In this document: positions 1 through 5,284 of the stretch, piece by piece | Layout: each line of letters opens with the position of its first letter | How positions within the stretch are numbered: the stretch's first letter is position 1 | NCBI GenBank assembly: GCA_022576105.1 | Contig: JACZRM010000137.1 | Span: 1-5,440 of the forward strand | Length of the DNA: 5,440 nucleotides | From: Chloroflexota bacterium | Lineage (GTDB): Bacteria; Chloroflexota; Dehalococcoidia; UBA3495 | Direction: 5' to 3' | Program-made: the position numbers and the translations under genes | The notes under the pieces: generated by a model | The model's input: only the letters and a program-made list of their open reading frames with translations | The model's database searches: none | Told to the model about the DNA's origin: nothing

Positions 1-2
1 AT

Positions 3-272
3 ACGGTAGAGGCAGAACTAATACGAGCCCCAGAAGATTGGTCATTCTCTGTTGAAGTGATTGAGGTAGCATCCCGTGATATTTACGATAGAGAACACCA
101 GTACTCGGTAGGTCTGGGGAATAATTCCAACGTGATTCATGGGAGGCTTCTTTTCTTTCACAATCCTGAGGAAGGAAATGTGAGTCTGCCTGTTTCCTAT
201 CATAAGGACTCAAGTGATTTTGAGGGTAATGTTGATCACGTGCTGTTGACTAACGTTGATGGCCAAGGATAA
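3..272 (+). CDS. C-terminal part of an unidentified protein (5'-partial)
   Basis: The frame is open from the left edge to a TAA stop at 270-272, giving about 89 residues with no stop upstream. A GTG at 57 could start a 71-residue protein, but no ribosome binding site precedes it, so a gene entering from the left is more likely. The visible part is acidic and polar, with short hydrophobic stretches such as GRLLFFHNPEEG and DHVLLTNVDG that look like beta strands of a soluble domain. There is no membrane segment and no motif I recognise. The DNA is AT-richer than the later genes. The family is unknown; that it is coding at all is a moderate inference from frame length and protein-like composition. 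Confidence 0.4.
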   Translation, partial: TVEAELIRAPEDWSFSVEVIEVASRDIYDREHQYSVGLGNNSNVIHGRLLFFHNPEEGNVSLPVSYHKDSSDFEGNVDHVLLTNVDGQG

Positions 273-320
273 AATCGGACTCTGAGACATCGGCGTTCCA
301 CTGCAACCAATCGTCGGCAA

Positions 321-629
321 ATGCCAGTTTCGAGAGGGAGATTTCACCATAGAGATTTAACCCTGAACGAGCGAATAGAATTGCGTAAGATCTTACGGGG
401 AGAGTCCTTGCCCCATAGCATGATCGGTGTCAATCGCGGTGCGGAGAACCCGAAAATAGTAGAATTTTTAGACAAAGTCAACACTAAGAGAAAGGACCGT
501 AGGTATTCTGTCAGCGGAAATGCAGCGTTTCGAAGAAGCACCTCGGCATCTGAGGGCAGAAAGGACAGACGCATAGGTTGGATCAAGGAGATGTCTAATA
601 AATTGCGTAATAAGTCCTCACATAGGTAG
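321..629 (+). CDS. Hypothetical small basic protein (102 aa)
   Basis: An ATG-initiated frame ends with TAG at 627-629. The product is strongly basic, with many Arg and Lys residues throughout, and has a helix-like N-terminal part (LNERIELRKILRGES) and a Lys/Arg/Ser-rich tail. That could suit a nucleic-acid-binding protein, but no known domain is recognised. No Shine-Dalgarno sequence lies before the ATG. The frame is the same as that of the partial ORF ending at 272 and stays open from 273, so the two could be parts of one gene interrupted by the TAA, although the linking residues (NRTLRHRRSTATNRRQ) look non-coding. An 80-residue ORF on the opposite strand is less convincing. Existence as a gene is uncertain. 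Confidence 0.35.
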   Translation: MPVSRGRFHHRDLTLNERIELRKILRGESLPHSMIGVNRGAENPKIVEFLDKVNTKRKDRRYSVSGNAAFRRSTSASEGRKDRRIGWIKEMSNKLRNKSSHR

Positions 630-689
630 CTACTAATACAACCCTAATGAAGTTGCAATAGCGTATTCATTTTAGATATTTCGCCCCCC

Positions 690-1019
690 TTACTTCCTCG
701 GCAAACTCTCCGCAAAGTCCACCCCCAGCCGCAGCCACTCCTGCAAGTCGGCGTCGCTGGCGATGCCCGGCTGGGTCACGAACACAAACCCCTTCATGGG
801 CCGCCCGGTAAAATCCATCGGCCGGGCGTGGGGTCGCTCCAGCGCTTCCTGGTGGCGGTCCGGGCCGCACCGCACCATCAACTCGTCGTTGATCACCCCC
901 ACCGACATGTTGCCGTGCAGCATAAAAGCCAGCCCGCCGAACATCTTCTGTTCTCGGACGCCGTCCTGGTCGGCCAGCGCCTGCCGTACCCGCTCCGCTA
1001 GTTCTTCATCGTAGGCCAT
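690..1019 (-). CDS. TfoX/Sxy family N-terminal domain protein
   Basis: This 109-residue protein matches the TfoX N-terminal domain along its whole length. It opens with MAYDEELAERVRQAL, has the hallmark KMFGGLAFML near residues 25-34, a core strand pair (NMSVGVINDELMVRCG), and the family signature RPMDFTGRPMKGFVFV near residues 66-81. TfoX/Sxy of gamma-proteobacteria activates competence genes, but stand-alone N-domain proteins like this one are widespread and mostly uncharacterised, so a competence role should not be assumed. I chose the ATG at 1019 because AAGGA sits 7 nt upstream and MAYDE is the usual start. The longer frame to 1106 would add 29 residues translated largely from a dispersed repeat. 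The gene stands alone on its strand, with no clear terminator after it. The family call is firm; the function is open. Confidence 0.88.
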   Translation of the reverse strand: MAYDEELAERVRQALADQDGVREQKMFGGLAFMLHGNMSVGVINDELMVRCGPDRHQEALERPHARPMDFTGRPMKGFVFVTQPGIASDADLQEWLRLGVDFAESLPRK

Positions 1020-1066
1020 TGGTGTGTCCTTTCTGGAAAAGATGCGTTCCCGTTCGGGGGGCTTTC

Positions 1067-1140
1067 CCTCAAAAGTCATTTTGAGCTGATGAAGAATTTT
1101 ATTCACGCGATTTTAGACCCTTCGCTACGCTCAGGGAAAC
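1067..1140. repeat. Dispersed repeat, copy A
   Basis: This stretch starts with CCTCAAAAGTCATT and ends with CCCTTCGCTACGCTCAGGG. It aligns in the same orientation with 5281-5340: the first 14 bases are identical, followed by a similar stretch that ends in a shared CCCTTCGC with a 1-nt indel. The arm CTTCGCTACGCTCAG here is the reverse complement, with one mismatch, of the arm at 5295-5309 in copy B, so the complete element appears to be a long imperfect palindrome degraded differently in the two copies. It lies just upstream of the TfoX gene and is non-coding. Confidence 0.7.
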
Positions 1141-1200
1141 GTAAGAGGCAGGCTCCTGACCTCAATCATAGGCCACAATTGACACTTTTGGGGCAAAGCC

Positions 1201-1290
1201 CGTTCGTGGTGAGCCCTTCGGCGAGCTCAGAGCCTGCCCTGAGTTTATCGAAGGGACAGGCCTGTCGAACCATGAGTCCTTTCGACACCT
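1201..1290. repeat. Palindromic GAGCTCAG/CCTTCG repeat, left cluster
   Basis: CCCTTCG (1214-1220) and CTCAG (1226-1230) pair with CTGAG (1239-1243) and CGAAGGG (1249-1255) to form an interrupted hairpin. Positions 1224-1245 are identical over 22 bases to 5367-5388 in the right-hand cluster. Flanking GTTCGTGGT and GTCGAACCATGAG segments form a further imperfect inverted pair. Such palindromic clusters are common in many environmental genomes. The 1020-1456 gap otherwise shows only the repeat at 1067-1140 and the candidate promoter near 1393. Confidence 0.65.
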
Positions 1291-1392
1291 CAAAGCTCTG
1301 TTGAGAGTAAACGCATTCTAACACTGCCTCCGGCCGGGTCAATCAGATACGGCATTGGCCATCCGGTGAGGTCAAGTCCAACTACCTGATTC

Positions 1393-1401
1393 TGCTACAA
1401 T
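1393..1401 (+). promoter_or_regulatory. Candidate extended -10 promoter of the S51 gene
   Basis: TGCTACAAT combines the TGn extension with a -10 hexamer that differs from TATAAT at one base. It lies about 55 bp before the ATG at 1457, giving a leader of roughly 50 nt. No good -35 box is seen at 16-18 bp spacing, which extended -10 promoters tolerate. The assignment assumes a sigma-70-like holoenzyme. Confidence 0.35.
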
Positions 1402-1456
1402 TGAGCTGTTCAGCAGATTAGAAAAGATCCAGGGAGCGAAGTGGGGGAGCAACAAA

Positions 1457-2143
1457 ATGGCCGGTGTAATTGGACTGGTGGGCGGCGAAGAGTTCAGGGT
1501 GGGCTGCGAAGATATGGACCGGGAAATTATGCGGGCTTCCGGCCAGGACCCAGCCAGGGTGGTGGTCATACCCACTGCCGCCATTACCGGCCCAGCTAAA
1601 GCCGCCAATGACGGCGTCAGGCATTTTTCCAGTTTGGGCGGCAATGCAACCGAGTTGATGGTGCTAGAGCGGGAACACGCTGAAGACCCGGACCTGATCG
1701 CAGGCATAGAGGGAGCCGGGGTAATCTACTTCACGGGAGGAAGTCCCGACCATCTGCTGGCCACCATCAAGGACTCGAAGCTGCTGGCCGCAATTCTGTC
1801 GGCGGTGGACCAAGGCGCTGTGCTGGCGGGTTCCAGCGCTGGAGCCATGGTACTGGGCTCTGCGATGCGAAGGCCGCGTATCGGCCAGTGGGTCGATGCT
1901 CTGGCAGTAACTCCTGGCATTGCGGTGCTGCCTCACCACGAAGGAAGCGACCCGGAGCGGACCGCCAGCGATTTGCTGGAACAGGCCCCAGCAGGAACCA
2001 CGGTTTTCGGTATTGACGCCCGCACCGGATGCTTGGGCAATTCCGGAAACTGGCGCGTGGTGGGGTCGGGAAAAGTGACGGTTTACCAGGCCGGTAAATG
2101 GACGGTTTACAGTTCGGGGCAAAGCCTGCCGCCCCAGGTTTAG
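1457..2143 (+). CDS. Peptidase S51 / cyanophycinase-like protein
   Basis: This 228-residue protein has the class I glutamine amidotransferase-like fold of the S51 family (dipeptidase E, cyanophycinase). The order is an N-terminal GLVGGEEF strand-turn (6-13), VVVIPTA (35-41), VIYFTGGSPDHL (89-100), the nucleophile elbow AGSSAGAM (124-131) with predicted catalytic Ser127, LPHHEG (158-163) giving the candidate histidine His160 or His161, and a terminal GIDARTG...WRVVGSGKVTVY segment typical of cyanophycinase-like members. GGGGGAG 7 nt upstream of the ATG supports the start. There is no signal peptide, so it is probably cytosolic. No cyanophycin synthetase is in the window, so a general peptidase or isopeptidase role is as likely as cyanophycin degradation. 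Ala188 sits where I expect a conserved glutamate (GIDE). The gene converges on hisIE with a 3-bp gap. Confidence 0.85.
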   Translation: MAGVIGLVGGEEFRVGCEDMDREIMRASGQDPARVVVIPTAAITGPAKAANDGVRHFSSLGGNATELMVLEREHAEDPDLIAGIEGAGVIYFTGGSPDHLLATIKDSKLLAAILSAVDQGAVLAGSSAGAMVLGSAMRRPRIGQWVDALAVTPGIAVLPHHEGSDPERTASDLLEQAPAGTTVFGIDARTGCLGNSGNWRVVGSGKVTVYQAGKWTVYSSGQSLPPQV

Positions 2144-2146
2144 GTC

Positions 2147-2767
2147 CTATTTCCGGCGATCTTGCAACACCTTCCACACCGCACTGGGCTTCACGCCGGT
2201 GGCCGCCAGCAGCACCAGGGAGTGGTAAAGCAGATCGGCCATCTCTTCAGGGAGATGGTCCAGGTCGCCGGCAACGGCGGCGATGGCTGTTTCGCCCGCT
2301 TCTTCAATCACCTTTTGGGCGATTCGCGCCACACCTTCTTGCAGCAGTTGGGCGGTATAGCTGCCTTCCGGCTTTTCCCGCTGCCGGTCCTGGATCAGCG
2401 CGAATAGCTCGTCCAGCACCCCCGGACCGCCCTCAGTCGCCTCGAATTCGCTGGGCGTCCCTTCCATGCGAGTGAAGAAACAGGAGGTTTCTCCAGTATG
2501 GCAGGTGGGGCCGTCGGGAATTACTTTCAGTAGGATGGTATCTGAATCGCAGTCCAGCCAGGCCTCTTTCAAATTGAGATAGTTGCCGGATATTTCACCT
2601 TTGTGCCACAGGTCTTCCTGGCTGCGGCTATAGAACCAGACCTGCCCGCCTTCGACCGTCCGCTTCAACGACCCAGGGTTCATATAGCCCAGCATCAGCA
2701 CCTGGCCGGTGTTTATGTCTTGGGCAATGGCCGGAATCAGGCCTTTTTCGTTCAACTTCACTTTCAT
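2147..2767 (-). CDS. hisIE: Bifunctional phosphoribosyl-AMP cyclohydrolase / phosphoribosyl-ATP pyrophosphatase
   Basis: This 206-residue fusion catalyses the second and third steps of histidine synthesis in the cytosol: PR-ATP to PR-AMP by the C-terminal HisE part, then ring opening to ProFAR by the N-terminal HisI part. The HisI domain (about 1-108) shows LMLGYMN, WFYSRS, LWHKGE, DCDSDTILLKV and GPTCHTG. Cys73, Cys89 and Cys96 are the likely zinc ligands and Asp72, Asp74 and Asp76 the likely magnesium ligands. The HisE domain (about 115-206) is helical with KVIEEAGE (152-159) and EEMADLLYH (174-182). Length is normal for the fusion. The ATG at 2767 is the only in-frame start candidate at the expected N-terminus, since the frame upstream closes at 2792-2794. 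The nearest Shine-Dalgarno (AGGA, 2810-2813) is 42 nt away and better placed for an upstream ATG. It is the last gene of the hisF-HAD-hisIE group. Confidence 0.95.
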   Translation of the reverse strand: MKVKLNEKGLIPAIAQDINTGQVLMLGYMNPGSLKRTVEGGQVWFYSRSQEDLWHKGEISGNYLNLKEAWLDCDSDTILLKVIPDGPTCHTGETSCFFTRMEGTPSEFEATEGGPGVLDELFALIQDRQREKPEGSYTAQLLQEGVARIAQKVIEEAGETAIAAVAGDLDHLPEEMADLLYHSLVLLAATGVKPSAVWKVLQDRRK

Positions 2768-2805
2768 CGCACTTTCACTTTCATCGCACTTTCACTTTCA
2801 TCGCA
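2757..2805. repeat. 17-bp tandem repeat over the hisIE start (about 2.9 copies)
   Basis: Every base from 2757 to 2788 equals the base 17 positions later, so 49 bp form a perfect period-17 array. On the minus strand the unit is ATGAAAGTGAAAGTGCG. It places ATG codons at 2801, 2784 and 2767; the last is the start of hisIE. Because 17 is not a multiple of three, the first two ATGs each encode MKVKVR and stop at a TGA that overlaps the next ATG as ATGA. Confidence 0.9.
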
Positions 2806-2821
2806 TTCTTCCTGAAGCCAT
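2798..2821 (-). other. Leader mini-ORF MASGRMR ahead of the hisIE repeat
   Basis: On the minus strand ATG at 2821 opens a seven-codon frame whose TGA (2800-2798) overlaps the ATG at 2801 as ATGA. It is therefore the first link in the chain leading through two MKVKVR mini-ORFs to hisIE. AAGGA lies only about 2 nt before this ATG, which is closer than ideal. The AGGA inside the mini-ORF (2810-2813) is 8 nt from the ATG at 2801 and is better placed. That any of these are translated is inference. Confidence 0.3.
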
Positions 2822-2838
2822 TTTCCTTAAATTGGGTC

Positions 2839-3546
2839 CTAATTTTGTGCGGCGCAGTCGATCAGAGCTGGAATTTCCAACATGCTGGCAACATGATAGT
2901 CCGGCGTTGGAAGATTGGGGTCCAAGGTCACACTATCTCGATTGAGCCAGACCGAACGCAGACCGGCTTGGCCGGCCCCTTGAACGTCCTCATACTGCCG
3001 GTCTCCCACATAGACCGCATCCCCTGGCGCTACCTCCAGACGTCGGAGCATGGCGTGAAACAATTCCGGCCGGGGCTTGTAGCAGCGGGCGGCCTCCGAC
3101 GAGAGTACCGCCGCAAAATTGACACCCAGACGCTGGACTACCGGATCAAGAAAGCGGTCGTCGGCATTGGAAAGCACCGCGATGCGACAATTTTCTTGCA
3201 GAATTGGCAAGGCCTGAACCGTATCGGGATGGATCGGTCGCCGGCCCAGGTCTTCCAGGACGATATCAACTGCGCCCGCAGCGTCGCCCTTCAACCTCAA
3301 TTGAGAGAAAGTCTGCTCAAAACAGTTGCGCCAGGCGTCATAGTAGGACTCAAAGGTTGCCTGGCCCCTGGCGCGGCGCTCCCGAAATTCCTGATCGCCG
3401 GTAGACCACTCTCTCCTCAGGTCGGCGGCTTCTATTTTCAAGTCCTGTGCTTGAACAATTCGCCTAAAGCTGGCCAGCCAATGGGCTTCGGTATCTTCGG
3501 CCAGCGTATTGAACATGTCAAAAATTAGGGTGGTGATTCGACTCAT
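2839..3546 (-). CDS. HAD superfamily (haloacid dehalogenase-like) hydrolase
   Basis: This 235-residue protein carries the HAD motifs in order. Motif I is LIFDMFNTL with nucleophile Asp10, motif II is VLSNADD with Ser126, motif III is Lys157 in CYKPRPE, and motif IV is YVGDRQYEDVQGA with Asp182 and Asp187. The segment of about 15-105 is a helical cap (subclass I). Position 12, the second Asp of DxD in HAD phosphatases, is Phe, as in FDxY/F-type haloacid dehalogenases, yet motif IV is of the phosphatase GDxxxxD type. Substrate is unknown. Placement between hisF and hisIE on the same strand makes a histidinol-phosphatase or other metabolic phosphatase role worth considering, but Phe12 argues against ordinary phosphatase chemistry. 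TAGGT lies 5 nt before the ATG at 3546. The gap to the hisIE start is 71 bp. Confidence 0.87.
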   Translation of the reverse strand: MSRITTLIFDMFNTLAEDTEAHWLASFRRIVQAQDLKIEAADLRREWSTGDQEFRERRARGQATFESYYDAWRNCFEQTFSQLRLKGDAAGAVDIVLEDLGRRPIHPDTVQALPILQENCRIAVLSNADDRFLDPVVQRLGVNFAAVLSSEAARCYKPRPELFHAMLRRLEVAPGDAVYVGDRQYEDVQGAGQAGLRSVWLNRDSVTLDPNLPTPDYHVASMLEIPALIDCAAQN

Positions 3547-3659
3547 GCATTACCTATAAATTGGGAAGACTGTAGATTAGAAAGACTCGAAAAATTTGGA
3601 AACCGAATCCCTGGCGATCAAGTCGGAAAAGTGCATCGTAGTATGTTGGTTTAGTTCTC

Positions 3660-3738
3660 GTCATTCCGGCTTGCGCCGGAAACCGTTCGAGCGTCTGTAC
3701 AGCGATTGTATCTGGACACCGGCCTTCGCCGGTGTGAC
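3660..3738. repeat. REPIN-like inverted pair of REP hairpins
   Basis: Two hairpins face each other within 79 bp bounded by GTCA and TGAC. The first is TTCCGGC, a TTGC loop, then GCCGGAA (3664-3681). The second is ACACCGGC, a CTTC loop, then GCCGGTGT (3716-3735). Read inward, both follow GTCA-NNCCGGC-N4-GCCGGNN, with paired changes (TTCC/GGAA against CACC/GGTG) that keep the stem. Such pairs are known as REPINs and are mobilised by TnpA-REP (RAYT) transposases; none is present here. The rest of the 249-bp hisF-HAD gap shows no other site. Confidence 0.75.
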
Positions 3739-3795
3739 AAAGTCCCGTTCCCGGACGCCAAACTGATGCGCTATCAACTGCACCGCACGGTCCAC

Positions 3796-4614
3796 TCAAC
3801 CCGCCAAAGGACGGACTGGAATTCCATGCTCCGCCAAATACTCCTTGGCCTGAGCGATGGTGTAAGTCCCATAGTGAAAGATGCTGGCGGCCAGTACCGC
3901 GTCGGCGGCTCCGTCGTTCAATGCCTGGTACAAATGCTCCAGGTTACCTGCTCCCCCGCTGGCGATCACCGGCACTGAAACCGCCTGCGATACTGCCCGG
4001 GTCAGTTCAACGTCATAACCGGCCAGATGACCATCGGCATCCATGCTGGTGAGCAAAATTTCACCGGCGCCCAACTCCACCGCCCGCACCGCCCATCTTA
4101 CCGCGTCATACCCGGTGGAGTTCCTGCCACCGTGGGTAAAAACCTCCCATCGTGAGGCTTCATCCAGCGCGATCAGGTCGTCGACCTTCAATGTCCCGGT
4201 CGCAGGGTGTTCCACCCGTTTCGCGTCAATGGCCACCACTATGCATTGGTTGCCAAACTGGGCCGCACCTTCGCCGATCAATGCCGGTTTGCCGATGGCG
4301 GCGGTGTTGACCGACACCTTGTCGGCCCCAGCGTTCAGCATCCGGCGCATATCGTCGACGCTGCGAATGCCACCACCCACCGTCAACGGTATGAAGACTT
4401 GCTCCGAGACCCGTTGCACCACATCAACCATCGTATCCCGCGAATCGGAACTGGCGGTAATGTCCAGGAATACCAACTCATCGCCACCTTCCCGGTCGTA
4501 AAAAGCAGCCAGTTCCACCGGATCGCCGGCATCCCGCAGGGCGACAAAGCTGATGCCCTTGACCACCCTACCGGCATCCACGTCGAGACAGGGGATAATG
4601 CGCTTGGTCAACAT
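3796..4614 (-). CDS. hisF: Imidazole glycerol phosphate synthase, cyclase subunit HisF
   Basis: This 272-residue (beta/alpha)8 barrel enzyme joins PRFAR with ammonia delivered by HisH to make imidazole glycerol phosphate and AICAR, linking histidine and purine synthesis. Sequence signs are [17 protein letters not shown] with Asp11 and Lys19, LVFLDITAS (47-55), [11 protein letters not shown] (78-88), [10 protein letters not shown] (97-106), [10 protein letters not shown] with Asp130, [13 protein letters not shown] (160-172), [11 protein letters not shown] (185-195) and [10 protein letters not shown] (215-224). Asp11 and Asp130 are the catalytic pair at canonical positions. The protein is about 18 residues longer than the roughly 253-residue Thermotoga enzyme because of an insert near 134-155. 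The start has no strong Shine-Dalgarno (only GGCGG further up), but matches the family N-terminus exactly. No hisH is adjacent. It leads the minus-strand gene group. Confidence 0.97.
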   Translation of the reverse strand: MLTKRIIPCLDVDAGRVVKGISFVALRDAGDPVELAAFYDREGGDELVFLDITASSDSRDTMVDVVQRVSEQVFIPLTVGGGIRSVDDMRRMLNAGADKVSVNTAAIGKPALIGEGAAQFGNQCIVVAIDAKRVEHPATGTLKVDDLIALDEASRWEVFTHGGRNSTGYDAVRWAVRAVELGAGEILLTSMDADGHLAGYDVELTRAVSQAVSVPVIASGGAGNLEHLYQALNDGAADAVLAASIFHYGTYTIAQAKEYLAEHGIPVRPLAG

Positions 4615-4655
4615 TGCTTCAATGCCGCCATAATTCTATATAGACCCACTCACCG

Positions 4656-4664
4656 AGTATATCA
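4656..4664 (-). promoter_or_regulatory. Candidate extended -10 promoter of the hisF group
   Basis: On the minus strand TGATATACT gives a TGn extension plus TATACT, one base from consensus. It predicts a leader of roughly 35 nt before the hisF ATG at 4614. No good -35 hexamer is present. No histidine-codon run or terminator/antiterminator pair is visible between here and hisF, so classical his attenuation is not supported. Confidence 0.35.
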
Positions 4665-4719
4665 CCGGTCGCCATTCTCTATAAATGCAGCCTTCAATTT
4701 CCGGTGGGCGCTGCCCCGG

Positions 4720-4748
4720 TTGGCTCAGCTACCGATAGGGGTTACAAT
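4720..4748 (+). promoter_or_regulatory. Candidate sigma-70-type promoter of the GlcG-family gene
   Basis: TTGGCT (4720-4725) and TACAAT (4743-4748) are separated by exactly 17 bp. The -10 box matches TATAAT at five of six bases and the -35 box matches TTGACA at four of six. The predicted start near 4755 leaves a leader of about 50 nt before the ATG at 4808. This is the best promoter match in the window. Confidence 0.5.
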
Positions 4749-4807
4749 TAGCCGAGTCTCCACCGGCCATTCTCAACGCCGGTAATTTTCAACATTGGAG
4801 GGTATTC

Positions 4808-5203
4808 ATGGCCATTTCACTGGGGGAAGCCAAACAGATTCTGGATGGAGCAATCGCCAAGGCGGAGGAATTTAACATCAAGGTCAGCGCAGCGGTGGTG
4901 GACAACGGCGGAAGGCTGATCGCCATGAACAAGATGGACGGCGCAATCTGGGCCAGTACCTACGGCAGTATCGGTAAAGCCGTCGGCTCGTCGGCATTTG
5001 GGCGGGCCAGCGGCGAAATGCAGGAACGGGCCGACCAACCCACGCCACGGGGTATTAACGCCGCTTCCGGCGGAGAGATGATTTTGGGACAGGGTGCGGT
5101 GCCGATTATCCGCAACGGCGTGCTGGAAGGGGCCTGCGGTGTGGGCGGTGGCACCAGCCAACAGGATGAGGACTGCGCCAAAGCCGGTGTTGCCAAATTG
5201 TAA
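4808..5203 (+). CDS. GlcG/HbpS family (heme-binding-like, DUF336) protein
   Basis: This 131-residue protein matches the GlcG/HbpS family over its full length: the N-terminal helix SLGEAKQILDGAIAKAEE (4-21), strand VSAAVVDNGGRLIAMNKMDGA (26-46), helix GSIGKAVGSSAFGRASGEM (53-71), the loop AASGGEMILGQGAVPI (85-100), then GVLEGACGVGGGTSQQDEDCAKAGV (104-128). Members include E. coli GlcG, of unknown function, and Streptomyces HbpS, which binds heme; many sit beside catabolic genes. There is no signal peptide, so it should be cytosolic. GGAGGG six nt before the ATG is a strong ribosome binding site. It is divergent from hisF and followed only by a stem-loop and repeats, so it is probably transcribed alone. 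The family is firm; ligand and role are unknown. Confidence 0.88.
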   Translation: MAISLGEAKQILDGAIAKAEEFNIKVSAAVVDNGGRLIAMNKMDGAIWASTYGSIGKAVGSSAFGRASGEMQERADQPTPRGINAASGGEMILGQGAVPIIRNGVLEGACGVGGGTSQQDEDCAKAGVAKL

Positions 5204-5241
5204 TCCAACGCGCTCCGCTGGACTTAGATCGACTTAACTCC

Positions 5242-5284
5242 GAGGCGGCCTTGGAGCGCCCCGGCCTGCCCAAGGCGTCGCCTC
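5242..5284 (+). terminator. Strong stem-loop downstream of the GlcG-family gene
   Basis: GAGGCG plus GCCTTGG (5242-5254) pairs with CCAAGGC (5270-5276) and CGCCTC (5279-5284), a 13-bp stem with one 2-nt bulge, 38 bp after the stop codon. No T-run follows on the plus strand (AAAAGT comes next), so it is not a canonical intrinsic terminator. It may protect the 3' end or assist termination. Its last four bases coincide with the start of the dispersed repeat copy B. Confidence 0.4.

Noticed and set aside
626..633. Palindrome GTAGCTAC after the basic ORF as a terminator
   Set aside because: Eight bases with no loop and no T-run are too little to support a terminator or operator call.
1020..1106. 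Longer start for the TfoX-domain protein (29 extra residues)
   Set aside because: The extension is translated largely from the dispersed repeat, no family member starts this way, and a good ribosome binding site precedes the ATG at 1019.
1179..1184. Perfect TTGACA resembling a -35 box
   Set aside because: Nothing like a -10 box follows at 16-18 bp, and it lies next to repeat DNA.
1664..2122. Minus-strand ORFs opposite the S51 gene
   Set aside because: They overlap a clear S51-family gene and contain no domain signature.
2845..3528. Long plus-strand ORF (227 aa) opposite the HAD gene
   Set aside because: It has no recognisable motif and mirrors a gene with all HAD motifs on the other strand.
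3554..3799. 81-residue minus-strand ORF as a functional protein gene
   Set aside because: Its middle is a translation of REP hairpins, a frequent source of false hypothetical proteins. Only its position as a bridge is kept as a finding.
4207..4785. Plus-strand ORF (192 aa) opposite hisF and running into the intergenic region
   Set aside because: It is antisense to an unmistakable HisF and its composition is not protein-like.
4615..4807. Histidine attenuator or T-box leader upstream of hisF
   Set aside because: No run of histidine codons, no T-box-like motif and no terminator/antiterminator pair were seen.
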